A stretch of DNA of 56,301 nt from Eubacterium sp. (GCA_017437905.1 JAFRWY010000107.1:1-56301), one strand, 5' to 3'; counted from the first letter of the stretch, positions 24,754 through 32,991 are shown. The notes: generated by a model from the sequence alone, not told the origin. Numbers and translations are program-made.

Positions 24754-25704
24754 ATGAAGATCTTCGCATATGCATTACGCGAATATGATGAGAAGGATCT
24801 TTTTATCGCTGCCTGTGAGGAGGCGGGGGTGGAATACGGATATACCGCTGAATATCCATCACTGGAAAATGCGGCACTGGCGGAGGGCTATGAAGGCATC
24901 TCCATTATCACGAACCCCGTGAAACCGGAACTGGCACAGGCTTTCTATGATCTGGGGGTTCGTCACATATCAACACGAACCATCGGGATGGATCATATCG
25001 ATATGGACTACTGCAAGAAGATCGGCATGAAGGTATCCAATATCAGTTATACGCCGAGTACGGTGGCGGACTATACGGTCATGCTGATCCTGATGGCACT
25101 TCGGAAGATGCCACTTCTTATGAAGAAGGCAGAACTTCAGGACTTCACCCTGGAGGGAAAGATCGGATGTGAGTTAAGAACCTGTACCGTCGGGATCATC
25201 GGAACGGGGCGGATCGGAAAGACCGTGATCCGCGACCTGTCCGGTTTCGGCTGCCGGATCCTCTGTTATGATGTGAATCCGGAGCCGGAGGCAGCGGCCC
25301 CCGGTACCTATGTGTCCCTGGATACGCTGATCGCGGAATCGGATATCATTTCCCTGCATGCACCGGGGATCCCGGAGACCTTCCATATGATCGGAGCGGA
25401 AGAGATCAGCAGGATGAAGCCGGGCGTGATCCTGGTGAACTGCGGCCGGGGAATGCTGATCGATACGGATGCCATGATCGATGCGCTGATCAGCGGGCAG
25501 ATCGGATATGCGGCGCTGGATACCATCGAACATGAGGAGAACCTTTACTACCGGAATCTTTGCGGGGTTCCGCTGGACCGGCCCCAGCGCGCGAAGCTGC
25601 TCAGCCTGCCGAACGTGCTGCTGTCATCCCATATGGCGTTTTACACGGAGCAGGCAGTGGGGGATATGGTACGGAACTCCATCCGTTCACTGCTTTCCGA
25701 ATGA
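24754..25704 (+). CDS. D-isomer 2-hydroxyacid dehydrogenase (D-lactate dehydrogenase-like)
   Basis: A 316-residue dehydrogenase. The NAD-binding motif GIIGTGRIGKTV is at about residues 149-160. The catalytic Arg lies in VNCGRGMLID, Glu in DTIEHEEN and His in LSSHMAFYT. The order and spacing match D-lactate dehydrogenase/VanH relatives. It interconverts 2-oxoacids and D-2-hydroxyacids with NADH, so pyruvate to D-lactate is plausible in a fermenter. ATG 24754 follows GGGAGG. An upstream GTG was rejected. The next gene begins 30 bases later. Confidence 0.9.
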   Translation: MKIFAYALREYDEKDLFIAACEEAGVEYGYTAEYPSLENAALAEGYEGISIITNPVKPELAQAFYDLGVRHISTRTIGMDHIDMDYCKKIGMKVSNISYTPSTVADYTVMLILMALRKMPLLMKKAELQDFTLEGKIGCELRTCTVGIIGTGRIGKTVIRDLSGFGCRILCYDVNPEPEAAAPGTYVSLDTLIAESDIISLHAPGIPETFHMIGAEEISRMKPGVILVNCGRGMLIDTDAMIDALISGQIGYAALDTIEHEENLYYRNLCGVPLDRPQRAKLLSLPNVLLSSHMAFYTEQAVGDMVRNSIRSLLSE

Positions 25705-25734
25705 GAGATGCAGATTCCGGGAGGGAGACACAAG

Positions 25735-26202
25735 ATGATCGAGTACAGAATTGCAACGGAAAAAGATATCGGGCTTATGATGAGCAGCCGGCTGGAAATG
25801 CTCCGGGAAGTGAATGACCTTTCGGAGGATTATGCGTATTCGGAAGAGTTCGTAGCGGAGAGCCGGAAATATTTCCTGGAAGGGGACCAGACCACGGTCC
25901 TGGTTCTGGACGGAGACCGGGTCATCGGTTGCGGCACGATCTGCTATATCGTGATCATGCCCACATTTTCTCATCCCACAGGGAAGAGAGCACATTTAAT
26001 GAATGTGTACACCGCTAAGGACTACCGCAGGCAGGGGATCGGACAGAAGATAGTGGATCTGCTGATCGGGGATGCCCGGAAGAAGGGTGCGACGGAGATC
26101 AGCCTGGACGCAACGGAGGCGGGAAGACCGCTTTACAGAAATTGCGGATTTACCGATTCCGAAGAATGCATGGTGCTTACCTGTCTCATGGACGAAAGGT
26201 AG
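25735..26202 (+). CDS. GNAT family N-acetyltransferase
   Basis: A 155-residue GNAT. The motif A region is MNVYTAKDYRRQGIGQKIVDLLIGDARKKG (about residues 86-115), and LDATEAGRPLYRNCGFTDSEECM forms the C-terminal end. The N-terminus EYRIATEKDIGLMMSSRLEMLREVN is typical of a Firmicutes subgroup. ATG 25735 follows GGGAGGGAG. A strong terminator follows. Confidence 0.92.
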   Translation: MIEYRIATEKDIGLMMSSRLEMLREVNDLSEDYAYSEEFVAESRKYFLEGDQTTVLVLDGDRVIGCGTICYIVIMPTFSHPTGKRAHLMNVYTAKDYRRQGIGQKIVDLLIGDARKKGATEISLDATEAGRPLYRNCGFTDSEECMVLTCLMDER

Positions 26203-26239
26203 TCTGAATTGCCTGTAAAGACGGGACGGATAGGATATT

Positions 26240-26275
26240 AAAATGCCACAGAGAGAATCACTCTGCGGCATTTTG
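26240..26275 (+). terminator. Rho-independent terminator
   Basis: AAAATGCC-A-CAGAG pairs with CTCTG-C-GGCATTTT, one mismatch and a 7-base loop, followed by T-rich sequence. Placed after the GNAT at 25735-26202. A second TG-rich stretch of about 60 bases follows with nothing recognised. Confidence 0.85.
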
Positions 26276-26349
26276 TTCTTTCCGGCGAAAATGATGTGGC
26301 TTATGCTTTTTGACGTGATTTCTGTGCTTCTTCGGTGCTTTATAAAGGC

Positions 26350-26398
26350 TTGACAGGGGGATTTCTGTTGGATATACTATGGCTAATAAGTATTAGCC
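26350..26398 (+). promoter_or_regulatory. Promoter with 18-bp palindromic operator
   Basis: TTGACA (26350-26355), a 17-base spacer and TATACT (26373-26378) are followed at once by GGCTAATA-AG-TATTAGCC (26381-26398), a perfect palindrome over the start of transcription. It controls the adenylyltransferase-like gene at 26438. No candidate regulator gene is adjacent. Confidence 0.78.
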
Positions 26399-26437
26399 GA
26401 AGGCGGATTTGTATGCAGGTTAAGGAGGAGGGGTTGT

Positions 26438-27265
26438 ATGGACCGGTTTGCAGAGATAAAACAGACGATTCAGGGTTATGCTGCGAAGGATGAGGATATC
26501 CGTGCGGTGGTGGCCATCGGATCATCAACCAGAACAACCGTAAAGGCAGATGAATTTTCCGACCTGGATCTCTTCATCGTAACAACGGACCCGGACCGCT
26601 GGTATTCGGGAGAGTATCCGGCGAAGATCGGAAATGTAAGCATCGCCTTCATCGAACCGACCCTGGGGGGAGGTAAAGAATACAGATGCATCTATGAGGC
26701 GGATCTGGATGTGGATATGATCGTCCTTTCACCGGAGCAAATGGAGGCAGCGGCGAAGGAAGGAGTCCTGGAGTGGGTCATGAACCGGGGCTATCAGGTG
26801 TTGTATGATGCACAGGGGTATTCGGAGCTGCTGGCACAATATGTGACACATGGGAACTCCAAACCGGAGATGCCGGAAATCGAGTTTAAGAACATCGTTA
26901 ATGATTTCTATTTCCATAATATCTGGGCGTATAAGAAGCTGAAACGGGGAGAACTCTGGTCAGCCAAGATGTGTGTGGATGCCTATCTGAAGCAAAGGCT
27001 GCTCCGCATGATCGAATTCTACTGCTACAGGGTGGAGGGCAAGGATGTATGGCATGACGGCCGGTTTATCGACCGGTGGGCGGATAACTGGATTCTGAAG
27101 GACATGAAAAAATGTTTTGCCCATTATGAGGCAGAAGATGTAAAATCAGCGTTAGATGCAACACATCTGTTGTTTGAAAAGGTAACCGGACGCATCGCGG
27201 AGGCAGAAGGCTATGCATATCCGGAGCGGGCGAAGAATTGCGCGTATGAATATCTGAAATCATAA
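26438..27265 (+). CDS. Aminoglycoside 6-adenylyltransferase-like protein (ANT(6)/AadE family)
   Basis: A 275-residue nucleotidyltransferase of the streptomycin adenylyltransferase family. The active site reads AIGSSTRTTVKADEFSDLDL, with GSSTR at residues 28-32 and metal-binding Asp42 and Asp44. DLDVDMIVLS supplies the third acidic position. The C-terminal helical domain contains NDFYFHNIWAYKKLKRGELWSAK. Family members modify streptomycin with AMP. Many chromosomal homologues in Clostridia are uncharacterised, so resistance is possible but not shown. AAGGAGGAGG precedes the start, and a promoter with a palindrome suggests control by a signal. Confidence 0.85.
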   Translation: MDRFAEIKQTIQGYAAKDEDIRAVVAIGSSTRTTVKADEFSDLDLFIVTTDPDRWYSGEYPAKIGNVSIAFIEPTLGGGKEYRCIYEADLDVDMIVLSPEQMEAAAKEGVLEWVMNRGYQVLYDAQGYSELLAQYVTHGNSKPEMPEIEFKNIVNDFYFHNIWAYKKLKRGELWSAKMCVDAYLKQRLLRMIEFYCYRVEGKDVWHDGRFIDRWADNWILKDMKKCFAHYEAEDVKSALDATHLLFEKVTGRIAEAEGYAYPERAKNCAYEYLKS

Positions 27266-27269
27266 AGCC

Positions 27270-27314
27270 TGTCATTCCGAGGAGCAAGGTGCTTCGCACC
27301 GGCGACGAAGAATC
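27270..27314 (+). repeat. Dispersed hairpin repeat, copy 4, with long centre
   Basis: TGTCATTCCGAGG opens and GAAGAATC closes the element. The centre contains its own hairpin GGTGC-TTC-GCACC (27288-27300). The outer ATTC/GAAT arms pair. It lies 28 bases before the gene at 27342. Confidence 0.75.
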
Positions 27315-27341
27315 CCGTCACTCAGTCAAAGGAGGTTCCAC

Positions 27342-28397
27342 ATGAATAAAGACTGGTCGGATAAGAATAAGCAAATGCAGAAGCTGATCGGGAAGGAAGC
27401 AACCTTCCGGGAAGGGATCGAAGTCCTTCTGGATCTTCGAAATGATCTCTTCGGGCAGATCACATCCATCGTGAATACATTTCCGGCGGATGCTTTCTGG
27501 CAGATGCCCTTCGGCGGAACGGAAGGGTATCACAGCAAAACACTGGCGTACTCCATGTGGCATATCTTCCGGATCGAGGATATCGTGGCCCATACCCAGA
27601 TCCTGCAGGATGAACAGGTGCTGTTCTCCGGGGATTGGATGAAGAAAACAAAGAGCACCATCACGACTACCGGTAATGAACTGAAGGGCGAGGAGATTAT
27701 GGAGTTCTCCAAAGCATTGGATGTGAAGGCAGTCTATGAATACTGCAAGGCTGTTATGGAGTCCACAAATGAACTTCTGAAGAACCTGGAATATAAGGAA
27801 CTGAAGCGGAAATTCACAGACGAGGATAAGGAAAGACTGGCGGAAAGCAAATGTGTCAGCACCGATGAAGAGGCTGTCTGGCTCATCGATTACTGGTGCG
27901 GGAAGGATGTGAAGGGACTGGTTCAGATGCCCTTCAGCCGACACTGGATCATGCATATCGAGGCCATGTGCCGGATCAAGAACAAGCTGTGTCAGAAGGC
28001 GAAAAAAGGAGTGGAGCCCATCGCCTACTGCGGACTTTCCTGCGATCACTGCTTCCTGAAGGACTGGTGCGGTTCCTGCAGGACGGATTACAATACCTGT
28101 TCCTATGCGACCTGTTCACCCAACGGCGTATGCCCCAACGCTGTATGCTGCAGGACAAAGGGGGATGAAGGCTGCTACGAATGTGAGGAACTGGATGACT
28201 GCCGCACAGGCTTCTACGGAAACGGAAATGACGGAAATGCCATTAAAGCCATGGCGCAGTTTATCCGGAAGTATGATAAGAAAGAATTGGCGAAGGTGCT
28301 GGACACTCTGCATGAGAAATATGATTTTCAAATGATTCAGGAGATCATCGGATATGACACGGCGGAAGGACTGAAGATTCTGGAGGAAAACCGATAG
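27342..28397 (+). CDS. DinB-like domain fused to DUF3795-type cysteine-rich domain
   Basis: A 351-residue protein. Residues 15-225 are helical with histidines spaced as in DinB/YfiT-like metal-binding bundles (SMWHIFRIED at about residue 68, FSRHWIMHIEA at about 205). Residues 228-285 are rich in cysteine (YCGLSCDHCFLKDWCGSC, then CSYATC, CPNAVCC, CYECEELDDC), as in DUF3795 proteins, which probably bind zinc or iron-sulfur. The C-terminal 60 residues are helical. Function is unknown. DinB-fold proteins often act as thiol-dependent S-transferases. AAAGGAGG precedes the start. Confidence 0.78.
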   Translation: MNKDWSDKNKQMQKLIGKEATFREGIEVLLDLRNDLFGQITSIVNTFPADAFWQMPFGGTEGYHSKTLAYSMWHIFRIEDIVAHTQILQDEQVLFSGDWMKKTKSTITTTGNELKGEEIMEFSKALDVKAVYEYCKAVMESTNELLKNLEYKELKRKFTDEDKERLAESKCVSTDEEAVWLIDYWCGKDVKGLVQMPFSRHWIMHIEAMCRIKNKLCQKAKKGVEPIAYCGLSCDHCFLKDWCGSCRTDYNTCSYATCSPNGVCPNAVCCRTKGDEGCYECEELDDCRTGFYGNGNDGNAIKAMAQFIRKYDKKELAKVLDTLHEKYDFQMIQEIIGYDTAEGLKILEENR

Positions 28398-28498
28398 GTT
28401 TTCAGTGGAAAAAAAGGCAATGAGACATATTAACGCTTTATCTGCCAAAGATGGATGAGGAAAAAATTACTGCGATGCTTAAAGGAGATATGGCGGAT

Positions 28499-29512
28499 AT
28501 GAGGATAAAAGAAATCTTTGGAAAAGTAAAGATATATAAGCTTCATTCGCGTGTTGATAACCGTGGATCTCTGGAATATGTTTTTGATGAAAACACCGCT
28601 CACTTCAAAGCCCGGGAGACAAGGATTTACAGCATGCCCAAAGAAGGAACTTTTTTTGGAATACACTACAGAGAAGAAAGTGACCCGATGACGAAGTTTG
28701 TGACAGTCATAAAGGGCAGAGGGCTGGATTACGTTATTGATCTGAGAAAAGAATCGCCGACCTATCTGGAGTGGGAGTCGTTTGAACTGTCAGAAGAAAA
28801 TGCCCTTGCTGTGCTGATTCCCGCAGGTTTTGGGCACGCTTTTATTTCATTGCAGAATGATACGATACAGCTTTATTCCGTGGACAGAAGCGGAAATGAT
28901 GCTCATTCAAAACAGATAAATTACAGGGATTCAAAAATCGGTCTTAAACTGCCCGTACCCATTTCCGAAATTTCGGATTATGATCTAAACGCTCCTTTTG
29001 TTTCGGAAAGCGGCGAAGAAACCGGTGAAGAGCGTAAGAGGAAAAAGGATATACATATTCAACTTGCAGATATGAAATATATGGATAGCTGCATAGACAT
29101 TTTGCAAAATTCCGATTTGGGACAAGCGTATTTTAGTGATCATGAAAAAGCAACGAATATGCTTACATATGCAGTGGGACAGGATAACGTATATGTTGCA
29201 TTGGATGAAAATGAGAGATGTCTGGGGTTTATTTATTACATGACAAATGGTGTTTTCGGAAGCTCCCCGTATCTCCATATTGTTGCAGTAAAGGAAGAAT
29301 ACAGGAATTATGGTATCGGTAAACAGCTGATTGAATTTTTTGAGGAGAATGCTTCCGATTCTTCTTCAGCAAAATACTTTTTAACTGTAGATGATTTTAA
29401 CCCGGGAGCAAAGAAATTATATGAAAATCTGGGATATACGTGTGTTGGAGAACTGACTGATTTTTATAAAAAGGGGATCAACTGCTATCTGATGATGAAA
29501 AGAAGAGGGTAA
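28499..29512 (+). CDS. RmlC-like cupin fused to GNAT acetyltransferase
   Basis: A 337-residue, two-domain protein. The N-terminal 160 residues resemble dTDP-4-dehydrorhamnose 3,5-epimerase (RmlC) cupins: IYSMPKEGTFFGIHYREE, VTVIKGRGLDYVIDLR and IPAGFGHAFISL. After a charged linker (about residues 175-195) a GNAT domain follows (HIVAVKEEYRNYGIGKQLIEFF, then GAKKLYENLGYTCVGE). Fused sugar-nucleotide isomerase/N-acetyltransferases are known in surface-sugar synthesis, so an amino-sugar nucleotide substrate is possible. The start at 28499 has AAAGGAG upstream. ATG 28451 in frame is the alternative, without a good site. The gene is clearly more AT-rich than its neighbours. Confidence 0.78.
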   Translation: MRIKEIFGKVKIYKLHSRVDNRGSLEYVFDENTAHFKARETRIYSMPKEGTFFGIHYREESDPMTKFVTVIKGRGLDYVIDLRKESPTYLEWESFELSEENALAVLIPAGFGHAFISLQNDTIQLYSVDRSGNDAHSKQINYRDSKIGLKLPVPISEISDYDLNAPFVSESGEETGEERKRKKDIHIQLADMKYMDSCIDILQNSDLGQAYFSDHEKATNMLTYAVGQDNVYVALDENERCLGFIYYMTNGVFGSSPYLHIVAVKEEYRNYGIGKQLIEFFEENASDSSSAKYFLTVDDFNPGAKKLYENLGYTCVGELTDFYKKGINCYLMMKRRG

Positions 29513-29516
29513 TCTT

Positions 29517-30167
29517 ATGAACTACAGAGTTATTGATAAGGAAACATATTACAGAAAGGGTGTTTACCGGCATTTTACAGAAGACTGTAAGTGCTCCACC
29601 TCCATGACGGCGAGGATCGATGTAACGGAGCTTGTGGCATACTCCAAGGCTAAGGGGACGAAGTTCTACATCAATTTCCTCTACATACTATCAAAGGTGA
29701 TAAATTCCAGAGACGATTATAAAATGGGATACCTCTGGCAGACAGACGAGCTGATCTGCTATGACGTGATGAACCCCATGCAGTATATCTTCCATGAGGA
29801 TACGGAGACCTGCACACCGGTTTATACAAACTATGATCCGGATTATGAGACCTTCTACCGGAATGCCACAGAGGATGTGGAGAAGGCGAAGGAGACCCGG
29901 GAATACGGATTGGATATGGCAAACCATCCCAACTGGTTTGATGCGTCCTATATCTCCTGGCTTTCCTATGATTCTCTGAATATCGAACTGCCGGACGGTT
30001 ACCTGCATTTCCCTCCCATCATCAACTGGGGGAGATACAGGGAGGAAAGCGGAAGGCTGATGATGCCAGTCTCCGTAAGACTAAACCATGCAGTGGCGGA
30101 CGGATATCTGGTGGCAAATGTGTTCCGGCTGCTGGAGAAAGAGATGGCGGAGTTCTGTCAGCATTGA
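29517..30167 (+). CDS. Chloramphenicol acetyltransferase-like (CatA type)
   Basis: A 216-residue CAT-fold protein, the usual length. The catalytic motif reads LNHAVADGY (His191, Asp195) in place of HHxxxDG, keeping the catalytic His and the structural Asp. NPNWFDASYISWLSYDSLN-type sequence and HFPPIINWGRY near the C-terminus follow the family pattern. Real CatA enzymes acetylate chloramphenicol, but many clostridial relatives have other acceptors, and the first His being Asn leaves this open. It begins four bases after the RmlC-GNAT gene, so the two are co-transcribed, which hints at sugar or small-molecule acetylation. Confidence 0.85.
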   Translation: MNYRVIDKETYYRKGVYRHFTEDCKCSTSMTARIDVTELVAYSKAKGTKFYINFLYILSKVINSRDDYKMGYLWQTDELICYDVMNPMQYIFHEDTETCTPVYTNYDPDYETFYRNATEDVEKAKETREYGLDMANHPNWFDASYISWLSYDSLNIELPDGYLHFPPIINWGRYREESGRLMMPVSVRLNHAVADGYLVANVFRLLEKEMAEFCQH

Positions 30168-30174
30168 AGCACCA

Positions 30175-30207
30175 TTTCATCCTGAACCCCGAAAGGGGTG
30201 AAGGATC
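30175..30207 (+). repeat. Dispersed hairpin repeat, copy 5
   Basis: TTTCATCCTGA opens and GAAGGATC closes. The centre is ACCCC-GAAA-GGGGT (30186-30199), a perfect stem capped by a GNRA-type tetraloop. Outer arms ATCCT (30179-30183) and AGGAT (30202-30206) pair. It lies 30 bases before the GNAT start at 30238. Confidence 0.82.
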
Positions 30208-30237
30208 TTATAACAGTGAAAGGCGAGGTGACAAACT

Positions 30238-30657
30238 ATGATCGAATACGGAAATGAGATCACGGCAGAAGAATACATGGAACTCCGCAGGCTGGTGGGC
30301 TGGATGGTATTTCCGCTGGAGGAAGCCCGGGCCGGACTGGATAACGCGTACATGGTTGTTTCGGTAAGAGATGAGGGAAGGGCCATCGGCGTATTGCGGC
30401 TACTCTGGGACGGTGGCTATATCGCATTCATTTCGGATGTGATCGTGGCTCCGGAATACCAGGGGCAGGGCATCGGCCGGAAACTGGTGGAGGCTTGTAT
30501 CGATAGGGTGAAGGCAGATATGAAGCCCGGATACAAGGTGAAGATCAATCTGATGGCAGCAAAAGGGAAAGAACCGTTTTATGAGAAGTTCGGATTCCTG
30601 GAGCGACCGAATGAGAAGACCGGCGCAGGCATGGATCAGTGGTTTTTCGCTGAGTGA
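30238..30657 (+). CDS. GNAT family N-acetyltransferase
   Basis: A 139-residue GNAT with motif A SDVIVAPEYQGQGIGRKLVEACIDRV (about residues 64-89) and LMAAKGKEPFYEKFGFLERPNEKTGAGM at the C-terminus, a pattern shared with small GNATs of the YhbS/ElaA-like type. The start follows GAGGTGACAA. It overlaps nothing. The VOC gene begins 91 bases after its stop. Confidence 0.92.
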   Translation: MIEYGNEITAEEYMELRRLVGWMVFPLEEARAGLDNAYMVVSVRDEGRAIGVLRLLWDGGYIAFISDVIVAPEYQGQGIGRKLVEACIDRVKADMKPGYKVKINLMAAKGKEPFYEKFGFLERPNEKTGAGMDQWFFAE

Positions 30658-30748
30658 AACGGGAGTGTTGATAAAGGACAACAAGAGGGAATTAGAAGAT
30701 ACTGCAAAGGTGATCAGACGCATACCTGAAAAACGGAAGAGGAATATA

Positions 30749-31132
30749 ATGAGAATCGAACATGTTGCCATGTATGTGAATCAGGTGGAAGAAGCGAGGG
30801 ATTTCTTCGTCAGGTATTTCAATGGGCGTTCTAACGATGGCTATCATAATCAAAATACCGGATTTCGCTCTTACTTCATCAGTTTTGATGATGGATCAAG
30901 ACTTGAAGTTATGAGTAAACCTGACATGACAGACAGCAGGAAGGATCTGAACCGTACGGGCTTTGCCCATATCGCATTCAGTGTCGGCAGTATGGAACAG
31001 GTCGATCTATTAACATCCAGACTGAGGGATGACGGATATGAGGTTATAAGCGGGCCGCGAACCACAGGGGACGGATATTATGAAAGTTGTATCATCGCAA
31101 TAGAGGGAAATCAGATTGAGATTACCGTGTGA
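30749..31132 (+). CDS. VOC superfamily protein (glyoxalase-like)
   Basis: A 127-residue VOC protein with two beta-alpha-beta-beta-beta modules. It opens RIEHVAMYVNQVEEARDFFVRYF and has the second module at GFAHIAFSVGSMEQVDLLTSRL. Potential metal ligands are His4, Glu49 in RLEVMSK, His in FAHIAF and Glu in IEGNQIEITV. Members include glyoxalases, dioxygenases and antibiotic-binding proteins. The function here is not assigned. The start follows GAAGAGGAA. Confidence 0.88.
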   Translation: MRIEHVAMYVNQVEEARDFFVRYFNGRSNDGYHNQNTGFRSYFISFDDGSRLEVMSKPDMTDSRKDLNRTGFAHIAFSVGSMEQVDLLTSRLRDDGYEVISGPRTTGDGYYESCIIAIEGNQIEITV

Positions 31133-31133
31133 T

Positions 31134-31292
31134 AATTATTATCACGGAGAGAGAAATGAGGGGCTGAAGCGGGAAGCACATTTCAGGCAGAATATCTTCT
31201 TCCACAAGGATGAGAACGGACAACCGATATGGAAGGATACTTTTGTTTACGCCATACTGGCGGAGGATCTTATGAGTGAGGGACATGGTTAA
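31134..31292 (+). pseudogene. C-terminal fragment of a RimJ-type GNAT acetyltransferase
   Basis: Starting right after the VOC stop, one frame encodes NYYHGERNEGLKREAHFRQN then IFFHKDENGQPIWKDTFVYA to a stop at 31292. This is the recognisable C-terminal end of ribosomal-protein-alanine acetyltransferases (KREAHFRQNIFF...DTxxYAIL). There is no start codon and motif A is missing, so it is a remnant. It is further evidence of GNAT gain and loss here. Confidence 0.72.
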
Positions 31293-31306
31293 ATTGGGAG
31301 TTGAAA

Positions 31307-31930
31307 ATGGGAATCGAACTATTCACAAACAAAATTGTTGAATATCTGAAATGTGATGATATCATTGATTACAAAAATGAGTCAGTTGCAAAACTCGCGG
31401 ACACCCTGTATGAAGGCTCCGACGGCGAACCGGATTTTATCCGGAAAGCCTATGAATATGTGAGGGATCACTTCCCTCACTCTGCAGATGCGAATGAAGA
31501 TCTGATCACCATCCGTGCTTCGGAGGTGCTGGCAGCGGGACACGGGATCTGCTTTGCCAAGGCGCATCTTCTGGCGGCAATCCTTCGGGCGAAGGGAATT
31601 CCCACGGGCTTTTGCTATCAGAAGCTGATCCTGGACGATGAGAATGCGCCGGTGCTGATCTATCACGGACTGAACGGTGTCTATATCCGGGAACTGGACA
31701 GGTGGATCCGGCTGGACGCCAGAGGGAATAAAGAGGGCGTTGATGCACAGTTCTCCTTGGAAAAGGAGCAGTTGGCATTTCCGATCCGTCCGGAGTGGGG
31801 CGAGGAAGACGGTCTGATCATATATCCGGATCCGGATGAACTGGTGATTCAGTCTATGAGAGAAGCCGGGTCCAGAACGGAGCTCTGGGATAATCTCCCG
31901 ACGGAATTGGGCTATCAGAAGATGAAATAG
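31307..31930 (+). CDS. Transglutaminase-like domain protein
   Basis: A 207-residue protein with the Cys-His-Asp triad of the transglutaminase-like (papain-related) fold: Cys in GHGICFAKAHLLAAILRAKGIP, His in IYHGLNGVYI and Asp in RLDARGNK. Without a signal peptide it is cytoplasmic. Bacterial members are mostly peptidases or amidases rather than crosslinking enzymes. ATG 31307 was preferred to an upstream TTG. The GNAT gene starts 11 bases after the stop. Confidence 0.87.
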   Translation: MGIELFTNKIVEYLKCDDIIDYKNESVAKLADTLYEGSDGEPDFIRKAYEYVRDHFPHSADANEDLITIRASEVLAAGHGICFAKAHLLAAILRAKGIPTGFCYQKLILDDENAPVLIYHGLNGVYIRELDRWIRLDARGNKEGVDAQFSLEKEQLAFPIRPEWGEEDGLIIYPDPDELVIQSMREAGSRTELWDNLPTELGYQKMK

Positions 31931-31941
31931 GAGGTTCAGCC

Positions 31942-32376
31942 ATGGTAAGAGAAGCGAGGAAAGAAGAACTGCAGGAGCTGCTGGAGCTGTATCTGAATCT
32001 GCACGAGGATAGTATTCCGGAGCAGAATGAGCATCTGGAGAAAACCTGGAACACCATCATCGGGGATGAGAATCATCACCTGATCGTGAAGGAGGTGGAC
32101 GGAAAAATCGTATCCTCCTGTGTCTGTGTGATCATTCCGAATCTCACCAGAAATGTTCGTCCTTACGCTTTCGTGGAAAATGTGGTAACTCATGCGGATT
32201 ACCGTGGACACGGTTACGCCGGTGAGTGCCTGGCCTATGCAAAGACCATTGCAGAGAAAGAAAACTGCTACAAAATGATGCTGCTCACCGGCTCGAAGAA
32301 ACCGGAGACGTTACATTTCTACGAGAAGGCCGGCTATAACAGCAGCGACAAAACAGCATTTATACAGTGGTTGTAA
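31942..32376 (+). CDS. GNAT family N-acetyltransferase
   Basis: A 144-residue GNAT. FVENVVTHADYRGHGYAGECLAYAKTIAEKENCYKMMLLTGS contains motif A and the following strand, then LHFYEKAGYNSSDKTAFIQWL closes it. This is a well-populated Firmicutes subfamily, substrate unknown. The start follows AGGAGGTTCAGCC. It is likely co-transcribed with the transglutaminase-like gene. Confidence 0.93.
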   Translation: MVREARKEELQELLELYLNLHEDSIPEQNEHLEKTWNTIIGDENHHLIVKEVDGKIVSSCVCVIIPNLTRNVRPYAFVENVVTHADYRGHGYAGECLAYAKTIAEKENCYKMMLLTGSKKPETLHFYEKAGYNSSDKTAFIQWL

Positions 32377-32452
32377 AATGTTCTGCACCCGCGGACGCAC
32401 AACATCCGGAAACATAGGGTGCTGACTAAAATTTAGCGAAGATAAAAACGCA

Positions 32453-32556
32453 ACGTATGTCTAAGACATGCCAGAGCCGGTAGGTAGCCCGGCCGTCCTG
32501 TGAATACAGGGTAAGTAACCTGCCCCTCCGGGTTGTCCGTTCTTTGCTCATACATC
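32453..32556 (+). ncRNA. yjdF RNA motif (azaaromatic-responsive riboswitch)
   Basis: The leader of yjdF contains several short stems: GCCGG...CCGGC (about 32475-32493), CCTG-TGAATA-CAGG (about 32497-32510) and AACC...GGTT (about 32517-32534). All are enclosed by GTATG (32455-32459) pairing with CATAC (32549-32553). The ribosome site AAGGAGG follows at once. Position, size and the directly downstream YjdF protein match the published yjdF RNA motif, which binds diverse azaaromatic compounds and switches on translation. Assignment is from recall of the motif; a covariance-model search would settle it. Confidence 0.82.
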
Positions 32557-32574
32557 TTTAAGGAGGGATTTGAA

Positions 32575-32991
32575 ATGAGCAAAGCAGGAATCAGACTGAC
32601 AGTGTATTTTGAGGATCCGTTCTGGGTGGGAGTTTTCGAAAGGATTGAAGCCGGAAAACTCTCGGCAGCGAAGGTTACCTTCGGTGCCGAACCCAAAGAC
32701 TACGAGGTGAACGAGTTCGTCAAAAGACACTTTTTTGGCGTTCCATTCAGTCCGGCAGTTATGGCGGAGGTGAAGACGGACAGGAAGAATCCGAAGCGGC
32801 TGCTCCGTGAAGCAAAACGGCAGACTGCGGATCAGGGGATCGGGACCAAATCCCGGCAGGCCCTGAAACTGCAGCAGGAAGAACACAAGCTGGAACGTAA
32901 GAAAGTCAGCAGGGAGGAACGGGAAGCCGAGAAAGTGCGGCAGTTCGAACGGAAACAGGAAAAGAAGAAGGAGAAGCACAGAGGGCACTAA
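32575..32991 (+). CDS. yjdF: YjdF family protein (DUF2992)
   Basis: A 138-residue protein. The N-terminal part (SKAGIRLTVYFEDPFWVGVFER, then AAKVTFGAEPKDYEVNEFV) is the diagnostic YjdF domain. The C-terminal half is very basic and charged (KRLLREAKRQ through KRKQEKKKEK), as in relatives. Biochemical function is unknown. Its riboswitch suggests a role in coping with toxic aromatic heterocycles. ATG 32575 follows AAGGAGGGATTTGAA. The next gene overlaps its stop codon by one base. Confidence 0.93.
   Translation: MSKAGIRLTVYFEDPFWVGVFERIEAGKLSAAKVTFGAEPKDYEVNEFVKRHFFGVPFSPAVMAEVKTDRKNPKRLLREAKRQTADQGIGTKSRQALKLQQEEHKLERKKVSREEREAEKVRQFERKQEKKKEKHRGH

Noticed and set aside
32400-32574. Mobile-element end or tRNA-like structure before yjdF
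   Set aside because: The stems and the downstream gene fit the yjdF riboswitch better.
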